64,000 nucleotides of DNA from contig NZ_CP048810.1 of assembly GCF_013347965.1 (NCBI RefSeq), positions 4,649,501 through 4,713,500 of the forward strand, read 5' to 3'. Source of the stretch: Pseudomonas bijieensis (GTDB lineage Bacteria > Pseudomonadota > Gammaproteobacteria > Pseudomonadales > Pseudomonadaceae). Shown here piece by piece: positions 8,698-19,493 of this stretch (within the stretch, counting starts at the first letter, position 1; each line of letters starts with the position of its first letter). The notes under the pieces are model-generated. The model saw nothing but the letters and a program-made list of their open reading frames with translations. It was not told where the DNA came from and searched no databases. Position numbers and translations under genes: made by a program.

Positions 8698-9477
8698 TTA
8701 TTTCAGCGTTGCCTGACCGGGCGAGGCGACCTTGGCAATCGGGCCGGCGCCGTAACGGGCGCTCAGTTCGGCATAGGCCGGTTCGCGCTTGAAACGCTTG
8801 AGTTCGGCACCGAAGCGTTGCACCAGCAAATCCATCCCGGCGTTGCGCCGCACCGCCAGGTATTGGCTTTGACGGCTCACGACCGTCGGGTTTTCGGTAA
8901 TCTGGTCGCCCAACCGCATTTGTTCGAGCACATGCCGGCCCACCCTGCGGTCGGTGATGAGCAGATCGATCCGCCCCAGTTGCAACTTGCCGAAATTGGC
9001 TTCGTGGGTGGGCGCCGTTTCACGGGTGAACAGGGTCGACTCACTGAAAGCCTGGCTGTACAGATAACCGGGCGAGGTGCCGATGGTCAGGCCGCCCAAG
9101 TCATCGAGGGTACGAAACGGATGGGGCCGGGCATTGGCGTAGAACATCACGAACTCCACGTCCGACAGCGGTTCGCTGGGGTAAAGCAGCATGGCATCGC
9201 GCTTATCGCTGTGGAAAATGTCCAGCGCACCGTCCGCCAGCCCCTGCTCCAGCATCACCAGGCAACGCTTCCATGGCAGGAACTGCCATTCCACGTCGAT
9301 GCCCAGGCGCTTGAACACGATGGCCGTGGTTTCGTAGTCCAGGCCTAGCATCTTGCCCTGCTCTTCGTAGACATACGGGGCCCAGGGTTCGGTGACAATG
9401 CGCAACTTCTCGGCCCGGGCAGTCATGCTCAGGCACAGGAGGAGAAGGGCGGTCAGCAGCTGGACAATGACGGGCAT
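8698..9477 (-). CDS. Periplasmic amino-acid-type substrate-binding protein (SBP_bac_3)
   Basis: 259 residues. The signal peptide MPVIVQLLTALLLLCLSMTA ends RAEK, followed by a type 3 solute-binding domain (KLRIVTEPWAPYVYEEQGKM, then GLTIGTSPGYLYSQ and a C-terminal FKREPAYAELSARYG). No ABC permease or ATPase is next to it, so it is a solitary binding protein; such proteins may serve a distant transporter or act as sensors. The ligand is unknown. It resembles the gene at 43730-44467 in type and size. Confidence 0.85.
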   Translation of the reverse strand: MPVIVQLLTALLLLCLSMTARAEKLRIVTEPWAPYVYEEQGKMLGLDYETTAIVFKRLGIDVEWQFLPWKRCLVMLEQGLADGALDIFHSDKRDAMLLYPSEPLSDVEFVMFYANARPHPFRTLDDLGGLTIGTSPGYLYSQAFSESTLFTRETAPTHEANFGKLQLGRIDLLITDRRVGRHVLEQMRLGDQITENPTVVSRQSQYLAVRRNAGMDLLVQRFGAELKRFKREPAYAELSARYGAGPIAKVASPGQATLK

Positions 9478-9611
9478 GGCCTGAGGTTACGACGAGAGCT
9501 CATCAAATAGCTAGAGCGCTCTGGCCTGCGCCCTCGTGGCCTGTGTGGTTATTCCAGTCAGTTCAACTTCTGGCATCCGAATTTGAACTAACGAACTAAC
9601 CACGCAGGCTG

Positions 9612-10694
9612 CTAATTGTCCTTTGCCTGCATCAAGTGCTCATAGATGGCTACGCGGCGCTCACCCAGTACCAGGCGAATCAGCGGATGATTGAGCCAGC
9701 GTTTGAGCTCATGGTCCTGCAACGGTTTTTCCAGGCGGTGTTCGACGTTCTCCAGGGCTTTTTCCCACCAGACCGGCGCGCAGGCCTGGTCGAACTGGTT
9801 GGTGTGGCGGTAGCAGCCATAGAGGATTTCGCGCATGAATTGGCGTTTATGATTGGGCAGCGCCAGGGTAACGACCTTGTAGGCCAGGCGTTGGAAGGCC
9901 GGCGGCCGGGGCAGGGTGGCAGTGACTTGCCCGGTTTCATCCAGGGCCCGTTGGCAAACCGGCGCGGCGCGGTGTTTGTCGAGCCAGGCTTTGGTCTTGG
10001 CGCGGAACAGTTGCTTGCGGCTCCAGTAATGATGGATCAGGTCCGGGCATTCGCGCACCTGCACCGAGCGATAGGCCGCTACCGAAAGACAGAATTCTTC
10101 CAGTGTGTAGGCACCCTGCGCCAATGGATACAGTTCATCCATCAGGGCGAGGGAGCGATCCAGGACCGCGGTATCCGCGCAGTTGAGGCCAATGACCCCC
10201 GAGTTCAACAACGGCATGTCGTCGTCTGCCAATTGCCGCTGGCGCAGGGTATCGGCCAGTGTCAGGTACAGCCCGGAATCCTTGTTGGCGCCATACGTCA
10301 GGCCGAAAGCGTTGCACAGCAGCGTGCCAGGCCGGACGCGGCGGAACAGTTCGAGGGGGGAGCAGTGGAAAAAAGTGTCGGTGTCGATCAGCAGCGCTAC
10401 TTCGGCTTCTTCGAGCACTTTCTGCATCACCACGTGCTTGGCGCGGAAGTGATAGCCGTGGGGTTCGATCCAGGCCTGGCGGGTCTCGTTGTCCAACGGG
10501 CGCAAACGCACCGGCAGCCCTTCGTACGGTGCGGGATTGTCGGTGAACACCTGGATATCCAATGCTTCGTCCGGCGTCTTGCGCAGGCCGGCCAACGCGC
10601 TGGCGATGCTGAACAACGCTTCCTGGTGATAGGTTTCGGCCCCGTAAACCAGATAAATGAGCTGTGGGGTCGTTAGCCTGTGACCATTGGGCAT
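9612..10694 (-). CDS. Glycosyltransferase-like protein (GT-A fold, DTD motif)
   Basis: 360 residues, cytoplasmic. LIYLVYGAETYHQEALFSI at the N-terminus and VALLIDTDTFFHCSPLELF with a DTD metal/nucleotide-sugar motif near residue 120 point to a GT-A nucleotide-diphospho-sugar transferase. LLNSGVIGLNC further on fits the acceptor-side motif of such enzymes. Donor and acceptor cannot be named. It is downstream of metF but separated by metF's terminator, so it is probably transcribed separately. The start MPNGHRL at 10694 has CTGGAGGATTG upstream. Confidence 0.7.
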   Translation of the reverse strand: MPNGHRLTTPQLIYLVYGAETYHQEALFSIASALAGLRKTPDEALDIQVFTDNPAPYEGLPVRLRPLDNETRQAWIEPHGYHFRAKHVVMQKVLEEAEVALLIDTDTFFHCSPLELFRRVRPGTLLCNAFGLTYGANKDSGLYLTLADTLRQRQLADDDMPLLNSGVIGLNCADTAVLDRSLALMDELYPLAQGAYTLEEFCLSVAAYRSVQVRECPDLIHHYWSRKQLFRAKTKAWLDKHRAAPVCQRALDETGQVTATLPRPPAFQRLAYKVVTLALPNHKRQFMREILYGCYRHTNQFDQACAPVWWEKALENVEHRLEKPLQDHELKRWLNHPLIRLVLGERRVAIYEHLMQAKDN

Positions 10695-10721
10695 CTACTG
10701 CAATCCTCCAGATATGTGCTT

Positions 10722-10755
10722 AAAAAAAAGGCCTTGGTTTTCGCCAAGGCCTCTT
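10722..10755 (-). terminator. Terminator of metF
   Basis: Read on the minus strand: stem aggccttggcg/accaaggcct followed by eight T. It lies 20 bases past the metF stop. Confidence 0.92.
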
Positions 10756-10774
10756 GTACCAGCGCATCAAGACA

Positions 10775-11620
10775 TCAGCGTGGCAGCTTGAGGTTGTTCC
10801 ATACCGCGAGGCTGGGCTCGGCCTGGTTAAGGGTATAGAAATGCAGCCCTGGCGCACCACCTTGCAACAAACGCTCACACATTTGCGTGATGACCTCCTC
10901 GCCGAAGCTTTGAATGCTGGAGGTGTCATCGCCGTAGGCTTCCAGCTGCTTGCGGATCCAGCGTGGAATTTCTGCACCGCACGCGTCGGAGAAACGCGCC
11001 AGCTTGCTGTAGTTGGTGATCGGCATGATCCCCGGCACGACAGGGATGTCGACCCCCAACTTGCGTACACGCTCGACGAAGTAGAAGTAACTGTCGGCGT
11101 TGAAGAAGTACTGGGTAATCGCGCTGTTGGCGCCAGCGTTGGCCTTGCGCACGAAGTTACGCAGATCGTCTTCGAAATTGCGCGCCTGGGGGTGCATTTC
11201 CGGATAAGCAGCCACTTCAACGTGGAAATGATCGCCGGTTTCTTCACGAATGAAGCTCACCAATTCGTTGGCGTGGCGCAGCTCGCCGCTGGCCATGCCC
11301 ATGCCCGACGGCAGGTCACCACGCAGGGCGACGATGCGCTTGATGCCAGCGGCCTTGTATTGGGTCAACAGGCTGCGCAGGTCGTCCTTGCTGTCGCCCA
11401 CGCAGGACAGGTGAGGGGCGGCGGGGATTTTGACTTCGCTTTCGAGCTGCAACACGGTGTTCATGGTGCGGTCACGGGTCGAACCGCCAGCGCCATAGGT
11501 GCAGGAGAAGAAGTCGGGGTTGTAGCTGGCCAACTGACGGGCAGTGGCGATCAGTTTTTCATGCCCAGCATCGGTCTTCGTCGGGAAGAACTCGAAGCTG
11601 TAGCGACGGTCTTGGGACAT
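10775..11620 (-). CDS. metF: Methylenetetrahydrofolate reductase MetF
   Basis: 281-residue flavoenzyme that reduces 5,10-methylene-THF to 5-methyl-THF, the methyl donor for methionine synthesis. Family signatures YSFEFFPTKT, FFSCTYGAGGSTRDRT, IVALRGDLP and ITQYFFNADSYFYFVERV are present. Two in-frame ATGs exist, at 11626 and 11620. AAGGA sits one base from the first but seven from the second, so the second (MSQDRRYSFEF) is chosen. It lies downstream of ahcY on the same strand, both serving the methionine/SAM cycle, with a REP cluster between them. Confidence 0.96.
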   Translation of the reverse strand: MSQDRRYSFEFFPTKTDAGHEKLIATARQLASYNPDFFSCTYGAGGSTRDRTMNTVLQLESEVKIPAAPHLSCVGDSKDDLRSLLTQYKAAGIKRIVALRGDLPSGMGMASGELRHANELVSFIREETGDHFHVEVAAYPEMHPQARNFEDDLRNFVRKANAGANSAITQYFFNADSYFYFVERVRKLGVDIPVVPGIMPITNYSKLARFSDACGAEIPRWIRKQLEAYGDDTSSIQSFGEEVITQMCERLLQGGAPGLHFYTLNQAEPSLAVWNNLKLPR

Positions 11621-11683
11621 GGTCATATCCTTGGAAACGCGTAAGCCTGGGAGGCCTGCACATTCCTTGTAGGAGCGGACTCA

Positions 11684-11789
11684 TGTGGGAGCGAGCCTGC
11701 TCGCGATTGGCATCGCCTCGGCCTGACAGCTTAATCGAGGTGTCTGCATCGCGAGCAAGCTCGCTCCCACAAAGAGCCCGCTCCCACAG
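11684..11789. repeat. REP cluster between ahcY and metF
   Basis: tgtgggagcgagcctgctcg at 11684, its inverted partner ending 11771 (with aagctcgctcccaca), and a third truncated piece (gcccgctcccacag) up to 11789. Confidence 0.88.
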
Positions 11790-11811
11790 GGAGAGCAGGC
11801 AATAGAACCGA

Positions 11812-13421
<1,610 letters not shown>

Positions 13422-13540
13422 AAGGGTTTCTGTCGGCAAATCAAAATTGCCGATGATCGTTATAGGGGCCGCGATGTAGAGCCTGCCTGCCGGGTCTGCC
13501 ATGATGCAGCCATTCATCGGCCAGGCGCTCAGGAGTGAAC

Positions 13541-13942
13541 ATGAATTTCCACACCCGCAAATGGGTCAAGCCCGAAGACCTCAACCCCAACGGCACACTG
13601 TTCGGTGGCAGCCTGTTGCGCTGGATCGACGAAGAAGCGGCGATCTACGCCATCGTCCAGCTCGGCAACCAGCGCGTGGTCACCAAGTACATTTCGGAAA
13701 TCAACTTCGTCAGCGCCTCGCGCCAGGGCGACATCATCGAGCTGGGCATCACCGCCACCGAATTTGGCCGCACCTCCATCACCCTGACCTGCGAGGTGCG
13801 CAACAAAATCACCCGCAAGAGCATCCTGACCGTGGAGAAGATGGTTTTCGTCAACCTTGGTGAGGACGGTTTGCCCGCGCCTCATGGGCGGACCGAGATC
13901 AAATACGTCAAGGATCAGTTCAAGGATGATGTTGTCGAGTGA
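13541..13942 (+). CDS. Acyl-CoA thioesterase, hotdog fold
   Basis: 133 residues. MNFHTRKWVKPEDLNPNGTL, FGGSLLRWIDEEAAIYA and VTKYISEINFVSASRQGDI are the hotdog acyl-CoA hydrolase signatures (YciA/BACH type; the Asp of the WIDE segment is the catalytic acid). It hydrolyses acyl-CoA thioesters in the cytoplasm; chain-length preference is not readable. AGGA at 13531 is six bases before the ATG at 13541, so the GTG six bases upstream is rejected. Transcribed away from ahcY. Confidence 0.92.
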   Translation: MNFHTRKWVKPEDLNPNGTLFGGSLLRWIDEEAAIYAIVQLGNQRVVTKYISEINFVSASRQGDIIELGITATEFGRTSITLTCEVRNKITRKSILTVEKMVFVNLGEDGLPAPHGRTEIKYVKDQFKDDVVE

Positions 13943-13957
13943 GATCGGCGGCGCCGC

Positions 13958-14053
13958 TATCGCGAGCAGGTCCGTTCCCACATTGATTCGGTATTGATCA
14001 TGGGATTTGTGTTCGCCATCAATCCCCTTGTGGGAGCGAGCTTGCTCGCGATG
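13958..14053. repeat. REP pair
   Basis: tatcgcgagcaggtccgttc at the left (one degenerate unit) and tgtgggagcgagcttgctcg at the right, in inverted orientation. Confidence 0.85.
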
Positions 14054-14145
14054 GCGGCTTCAAGGTCCATGAACATCAGTCCACCACTGAACAGCTCCGA
14101 ACGCCACGTGTCGTAGCTACATCACGCCACCGGTTCAGGAGCTGT

Positions 14146-15027
14146 ATGGACACCCATAAAGACGGCAAGACCCCTGATCTCTCGGCTCAGGAACAGCACG
14201 AAGTCGACCGCAACCAGCCGCCGCGGGCTGCCGTGTTGCATGAAATCATCCGCACCCAGGGCAACCAGGAACTTGAGCGCAGTATCGCTGCGCTCTGGTG
14301 GTCGGCCCTGGCGGCGGGGTTGACCATGGGCCTGTCACTGATGGCGATGGGGTTGCTCAACTCCCGGCTGCCGGACCACGAAGGCTTCAAGGTCATCGCC
14401 AGCTTCGGTTATTGCGCCGGTTTTCTCGCGGTGATCCTGGCCCGCCAGCAATTGTTCACCGAAAACACCCTGACCGCGGTGCTACCGATCATGAGCAAGC
14501 CCACCCTGGGCAATTTCGGGCGGTTGATCCGGCTCTGGGGCGTGGTGCTGGTGGGCAATCTGTGTGGCACCTTGCTGGTGGCCTACGTGATGTTGCACCT
14601 GCCGATTTTTGACCAGCGCACTGACCAGGCTTTCCTGGAGATCGGCCGCAAGGTTATGGAAAACGACACCGGCCAGATGTTTGCCAAGGGCATCATTTCC
14701 GGCTGGATGATCGCCACCATGGTCTGGATGATCCCCTCCATGGAAAGCGCCAAGATGTGGATCATCATTCTGATCACTTACCTCATGGCGCTGGGGGATT
14801 TCACTCACATCGTCGTCGGCTCGGCGGAAGTGTCCTACCTGGTGTTTGCCGGTCAGTTGTCGTGGGAGGACTTCTGGATGGTGTTTGCCGGGCCGACGTT
14901 GGCGGGCAATATCGTCGGTGGGAGTTTTATCTTCGCTTTGATCAGTCATGCGCAGATTCGTAGCGAAGTCGGCCCGCCCAAAGATAAGCCGTCAGGAGCG
15001 GCAAGGCCGCGTGGCGACTCGGAATGA
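14146..15027 (+). CDS. Formate/nitrite transporter family protein, YfdC-like
   Basis: 293-residue inner-membrane protein. A charged N-terminal extension of about 45 residues precedes six hydrophobic segments. Helix-1 SALAAGLTMGLSLMAMGLL, ARQQLFTENTLTAVLP and the closing FAGPTLAGNIVGGSFIFALI fit the FNT pore family, and the long N-terminus fits the YfdC branch, whose substrate is not settled. CAGGAGCTGT precedes the ATG. Convergent with the phospholipase gene downstream, with a hairpin between. Confidence 0.88.
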   Translation: MDTHKDGKTPDLSAQEQHEVDRNQPPRAAVLHEIIRTQGNQELERSIAALWWSALAAGLTMGLSLMAMGLLNSRLPDHEGFKVIASFGYCAGFLAVILARQQLFTENTLTAVLPIMSKPTLGNFGRLIRLWGVVLVGNLCGTLLVAYVMLHLPIFDQRTDQAFLEIGRKVMENDTGQMFAKGIISGWMIATMVWMIPSMESAKMWIIILITYLMALGDFTHIVVGSAEVSYLVFAGQLSWEDFWMVFAGPTLAGNIVGGSFIFALISHAQIRSEVGPPKDKPSGAARPRGDSE

Positions 15028-15029
15028 AT

Positions 15030-15051
15030 GGGAGCCTGATCGCAGGCTCCC
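15030..15051. terminator. Hairpin between convergent genes
   Basis: Perfect 9-bp stem GGGAGCCTG/CAGGCTCCC around ATCG, between two stop codons. It has no T-run, so intrinsic termination is possible but unproven. Confidence 0.5.
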
Positions 15052-15064
15052 GGCGTGGTTGGCG

Positions 15065-17020
15065 TTAATTGAATTGCATGTTGCGCAGGGTCTTGCGGGT
15101 TGTTGACTCCGGATCAAGCATTCCCGTGTAGCGCGACCTGTAGTTGGCGATGACCCGTTCGAGTGCTTTGTTGAACGCGATCCTCTGCGCCAGTGAATTG
15201 TTGAACCTCTTTGGATCTTGCACTTCCTGAAGGTCCCGGATTGCCCCTTCTATCAGCTTGATGTTTGCACTGGGCTGGCCGCTGCGGAAGAGTGTGGGAT
15301 GCAGCACGTTTTGCACGACGTTATGGATGCGCGTGGCAATGTCCTGCTGGTGCATTTGCTCGACGGCGTGACGGGTCACCTCGGAAATGGCGCTGGTCGC
15401 GCCTTTGTCCCACTCGGCGGCGGCCTGCAGGAATTGCATGAAGTCCGGGTCATTGCCGTGATTGAGGCGTTTAGCTAGCCATTGCAGCTTGCCGGGTTGA
15501 TCCGCAAGTTGGTCGAGGGCCCTGATGGCCATGTGCATTTGCGAGGTGGGTTCAAGCTTAGAAGGTGTTTCGTTGGCCGCTTGGATCGCTTCCTTCAATT
15601 GCGTCAACGCCTGTTGTGCGTGGCGCCTGAAGGCAATCACCTCGGTGCAGGCTTCGTCGTCTTCCAGTTCTGCGCTCAGCGGTTCGAAATCCTTGTCGCT
15701 CAACGCCAACAGGGCGTCCTCGATCGAGACAAATGCAAAGGTTTGCTGCGTGGCGTAGCGCTCGTCCAGATAGCTTTGGACAACCTTGCGCAGCTCTTCC
15801 TGGAGATAATTCTTGATCTCCTCGGACATGCCGAAATTGACCGTTCCACTCAACAGGCCACGGTAATCGCCTTTTTCGGTTTTCAGCGGTACGACGACGA
15901 TCTGGTCGGCAAAGCGCTTCAGTTGCTTGGCATTCCACGCGGCGCTAGCCGTATGGGGGGCCTTGAGAACGCTGTCGATCAGGGCCGAGATGCCCGTACC
16001 CCGCTGGTTTTCCTGGTCCGATTCTTCAGACTCGAACACCAGGATCAAAGACTCGCTGTCCGGGATCGGGCTCATGGAGGTCGCCGGATTATAGATGTCA
16101 GGTACCGGTGTGTTGTTCAGAATGCCGCCATCGGCAAATGCCGTGGTTTCAATACGTTTCTCATCGTTCTGTTGGAATGGCAGCCCTTGCTGGGTCGGCT
16201 TGCTGAAGACGACCGGCAGCGACGCGGAGATAAGCGCGGCCACGGCAATGTCCATATTCGGCGTGGTCTTCTCGCTGAACACCACCAATTGCGTGCCTTC
16301 CTCGAACATGGCGGTGCCGGTGATTTCCACGGTCTTGATCTGTGGGATCTCTTTGCTCAGGACTGCCAGGTCAGCAAAGGTGACGTATTGGTTCTGTCTC
16401 ACATTGGCAATGGCTTGTTGCGCTTTCTCGGAGAGAGGTTCCGAGTGATCGTCGCAGCGTTGCAAAAGCGCCGCGCAGGATTTCTCCCGGATCAGATTCT
16501 CCAGCGGTATCCCCTTGGAGCCCAGGCGTGGCAACAGATCACACAACAATTGCGCCAGCGGAACGCTTTTCAGTTTTTCGCCCAGCTTCGACCAGGCGTT
16601 CTGGAGTGTTTTAACGATAGGGTGGGTGCTGTCGAGCAAGGACGTGAGGGGAATATCGTCAAGGATCTGGTCGAAACACGCATGACTCATGCCGCTGGCG
16701 AGTACGGCGGCCGATATGGCCCCTGCAGAGGAGCCTGAAATCGTTCTGATATTACCCATGAGACCGTTGGCTTCGAGGGCTTCGACAAGTCCGGAGTAAG
16801 CCGCCCCCTTGGCGCCACCGCCACTCAGGACCAAGTCCGTAATGGGGGGGCGATTCATGGTGACTTCGACACTACCGTCGCCATGTCGAATGATGGATAT
16901 CGACCGGCCTGTCGCGCGGTCTACCAATAGGCAGTCATCTCCAGGATTCGCTGGTCTTGTGATCTGGTCTGTGCTCTCAAAAGAGCTACGGGGAGGGGGC
17001 TGTTGCGAGATTGCTAGCAT
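15065..17020 (-). CDS. ExoU-like patatin phospholipase
   Basis: 651 residues. The patatin catalytic dyad is complete: oxyanion loop GGGAKG at 67-72, nucleophile Ser98 in GSSAG, and Asp297 in ADGG. From memory of P. aeruginosa ExoU (687 aa), the resemblance runs the whole length, not only the catalytic core: IPQIKT, TGTAMFE, QLVVFSE, VVVPLK, the C-terminal SIEDALLAL block and the FRSGQPSANI region that matches ExoU's membrane-localisation part. ExoU is a ubiquitin-activated phospholipase A2 delivered by type III secretion. No SpcU-like chaperone or secretion gene is in view. AAGGAA precedes the ATG. Delivery route and toxicity are inferred, not shown. Confidence 0.82.
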   Translation of the reverse strand: MLAISQQPPPRSSFESTDQITRPANPGDDCLLVDRATGRSISIIRHGDGSVEVTMNRPPITDLVLSGGGAKGAAYSGLVEALEANGLMGNIRTISGSSAGAISAAVLASGMSHACFDQILDDIPLTSLLDSTHPIVKTLQNAWSKLGEKLKSVPLAQLLCDLLPRLGSKGIPLENLIREKSCAALLQRCDDHSEPLSEKAQQAIANVRQNQYVTFADLAVLSKEIPQIKTVEITGTAMFEEGTQLVVFSEKTTPNMDIAVAALISASLPVVFSKPTQQGLPFQQNDEKRIETTAFADGGILNNTPVPDIYNPATSMSPIPDSESLILVFESEESDQENQRGTGISALIDSVLKAPHTASAAWNAKQLKRFADQIVVVPLKTEKGDYRGLLSGTVNFGMSEEIKNYLQEELRKVVQSYLDERYATQQTFAFVSIEDALLALSDKDFEPLSAELEDDEACTEVIAFRRHAQQALTQLKEAIQAANETPSKLEPTSQMHMAIRALDQLADQPGKLQWLAKRLNHGNDPDFMQFLQAAAEWDKGATSAISEVTRHAVEQMHQQDIATRIHNVVQNVLHPTLFRSGQPSANIKLIEGAIRDLQEVQDPKRFNNSLAQRIAFNKALERVIANYRSRYTGMLDPESTTRKTLRNMQFN

Positions 17021-17260
17021 TCTGGTTCGTTCCTTGTACCCGTGGGGGACCGAACTCTAAGCAAAATCCGAGGGCTTATTGCGTTGCGACTCAATTGGAC
17101 AAACATCCGCCGGCTGCAAACAGCACTCGGCGGATTTCAATGAAAAGCGCTCTGGAACAAGGCTTCTGGAAGGTAGGTAAAACAGCTCGCACGGATGGGG
17201 ACAAAGTCTTACTGAAAGCGTCGCCCATTCGCTCACGGGCAGGGCAGATTTCTCAGCCCC

Positions 17261-18421
17261 TCAAACAGCGACTGCCACCGAACGACGTTGTCGGTAGATA
17301 AAGAATAAGGCAGTCAACACCGTGAGGCCCCCGACCAACGCCCCGGTCCATGGCAGATCCGCCAGATCCGCACCACTGGCCACCACCAACCCGCCAATCC
17401 ACGCCCCAGCCGCGTTGCCGAGATTGAACGCGCTCTGATTCAGCGTAGAGCCGAGGTTCGGTGCTTCGTGGGCTTGGTCGATGATCAGCAATTGCAGGAT
17501 CGGGCACAGGGCGAAGGCGAAGACACCCCACAGCACCAGGGTGATCGCCGCCGGAATCACCGACTGGCTGGTCTGGCTGAACGCGGCCAACACCAGCACC
17601 ACGGCCAGGGCCATGCCCACCAGCGAGGGCAGCAGGCGTCGGTCGGCCAGGCGCCCACCGAGGAAACTGCCCGCCGTCAGGCCAACGCCGAACAACAGCA
17701 GCATGATGGTGATGCCATGGGGACTGACACCGGTGATGTCTTGAAGGATCGGCGCGATGTAGGTGAACACGCTGAACAGGCTGGTGGAGGCCAGCACGCT
17801 CATGCCGAGAGCGAGCAATACGTTGACCTTGCCCAGGACTTTGAACTCGCTGGCCAGGTTGGCCTTGTCCATGGGGATTTCCTTGGGCAGCCAGACCCAT
17901 TGGGCGATGGCTGCGATCACCCCGATCACCGATACCGCCCAGAAGGTCGAGCGCCAGCCGGCGTATTGGCCCAAGGCCGTGCCCAACGGCACGCCCAACA
18001 CGTTTGCCAAGGTCAGGCCGGTGAACATCATCGCAATGGCCTGGGCCCGTTTGTTCGGCGCCACCAACCCGGCCGCCACTACCGAGCCGATGCCAAAGAA
18101 CGCCCCATGGCACAGCGCGGTGATGACTCGCGCGGCCATCAGCGTGGTGTAGTTCGGCGCCAGGGCGCAGAGGACGTTACCGAGGATGAACATCAGCGTC
18201 ATGCCCAGCAGCGTCGCCTTGCGCGGCATATTGGCGGTGCCGATGGCCAGGATCGGAGCGCCGAACACCACGCCCAGGGCATAGCCGGTGATCAGCAACC
18301 CGGCCTGGGGAATGCTCACCGCCAGGTCACGGGCGACATCGGGCAACAGCCCCATGATGACGAATTCAGTCGTGCCGATGCCGAAAGCGGCGACGGCCAA
18401 AGCAAGCAAGGCGAGCGGCAT
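17261..18421 (-). CDS. MFS transporter, DHA1 family (AraJ/arabinose-efflux type)
   Basis: 386 residues, about 12 membrane segments. MPLALLALAVAAFGIGTTEF at the N-terminus, TEFVIMGLLPDVARDL and a loop-2 region with LAIGTANMPRKATL are typical of the drug/sugar-proton antiporters of this group. The start at 18421 is where the family's first helix begins; the in-frame codon 27 residues upstream adds an unrelated segment. Substrate unknown. Diverges from the EamA gene. Confidence 0.9.
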   Translation of the reverse strand: MPLALLALAVAAFGIGTTEFVIMGLLPDVARDLAVSIPQAGLLITGYALGVVFGAPILAIGTANMPRKATLLGMTLMFILGNVLCALAPNYTTLMAARVITALCHGAFFGIGSVVAAGLVAPNKRAQAIAMMFTGLTLANVLGVPLGTALGQYAGWRSTFWAVSVIGVIAAIAQWVWLPKEIPMDKANLASEFKVLGKVNVLLALGMSVLASTSLFSVFTYIAPILQDITGVSPHGITIMLLLFGVGLTAGSFLGGRLADRRLLPSLVGMALAVVLVLAAFSQTSQSVIPAAITLVLWGVFAFALCPILQLLIIDQAHEAPNLGSTLNQSAFNLGNAAGAWIGGLVVASGADLADLPWTGALVGGLTVLTALFFIYRQRRSVAVAV

Positions 18422-18617
18422 GCGCAAGGTCTCTGTCTGTAGTCTTGACGCTCTGATCAGGCATACGCATGCCGACACCACCGGTTCGAGTGAACGGGGC
18501 AACAGCGAAATTATTGGAATAGGTGTATGCGCAACTGAGTGCGGCGTGGTCGCTTGCAGTATAAACGGCCGCGGATGGATGGCGAATCAATTCTCTGAAT
18601 GGAATAAGGAGCGTGCC

Positions 18618-19451
18618 GTGATTGCAACGGCCTTGGTGTTGGTGGCGGCGCTGTTGCATGCGGCGTGGAATACGCTGATCAAGTTCAGTGGCGAGCGTTT
18701 GCTGGTGGTGGCGTGCATGGACAGTGTCGCCTTGCTGTTCGTCGCGTTGGCCTTGGGTTTCGTGGCCGTGCCGCCGTTGGAGATCTGGCCGTGGATCCTG
18801 GCCTCGGCGCTGTTCGAGCTGTTGTATCGCTATCTGCTGATCCAGGCTTATCGGGTCGGTGACCTGGGGCTGGTCTATCCGTTGATGCGCGGCCTGTCGC
18901 CGTTGGTGGTGTTGGCCCTGACATTTATTTTCGCCGGTGAAGCACTGACGATCCAGCAGATCATCGGCATTTTACTGATCCCGTTCGGCATGCTTTGCCT
19001 GTTGTGGCAGGGCGGTGGTGGCGAGCGATTGCCCTGGTCGATGTTGCCGGTGGTGGCGCTGATCGGCCTGTGCATCGGTTGCTACACCTTTATCGACGGC
19101 CACGCCTTGCGGCGTTGGTCCCATCCGCTGGATTACCTGGTCTGGCTCACGCTGCTCAGTGCCTGGCCGTACCCGTTGCTGGCGTTGGTCGGCAAGCGAC
19201 CGGCGTTCTTGCTGTTTTGGCGCGAGCAATGGCGGTTGGGGTTGGCGGTCGGACTCTGCGTTTTGTTCAGCTACGCTCTGGTGCTGTGGGCCATGCAACT
19301 GGGGTCGATTGCCGAAGCAGCGGCGCTGCGGGAGATCAGTGTGATCCTGGTGGTGCTGTTCGGCATGCGCTACCTGAAAGAACCTTTTGGCCGGCCGCGG
19401 CTCTTAGCTTGCGCTCTGGTGTTGATTGGCATGCTGGTGATGAAAGCCTGA
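18618..19451 (+). CDS. EamA/DMT family transporter
   Basis: 277 residues with about ten hydrophobic helices in two repeats. LVAALLHAAWNTLIKFSGER and the second-repeat LREISVILVVLFGMRYLKEP are EamA signatures. The start is a GTG at 18618, preceded by AAGGAG at a six-base spacing; an in-frame ATG at about 18579 has no such site. Substrate unknown. The MAPEG gene begins 42 bases downstream and is probably in the same operon. Confidence 0.88.
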   Translation: MIATALVLVAALLHAAWNTLIKFSGERLLVVACMDSVALLFVALALGFVAVPPLEIWPWILASALFELLYRYLLIQAYRVGDLGLVYPLMRGLSPLVVLALTFIFAGEALTIQQIIGILLIPFGMLCLLWQGGGGERLPWSMLPVVALIGLCIGCYTFIDGHALRRWSHPLDYLVWLTLLSAWPYPLLALVGKRPAFLLFWREQWRLGLAVGLCVLFSYALVLWAMQLGSIAEAAALREISVILVVLFGMRYLKEPFGRPRLLACALVLIGMLVMKA

Positions 19452-19493
19452 CTGGCGCTCGATTCTCTCTAAAAACTCGAAAAGGAAGTGCGT

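Noticed and set aside
17011..17301. 96-codon plus-strand ORF between the phospholipase and MFS genes
   Set aside because: Overlaps the start of the phospholipase gene and the end of the MFS gene; no ribosome site, no recognised family.
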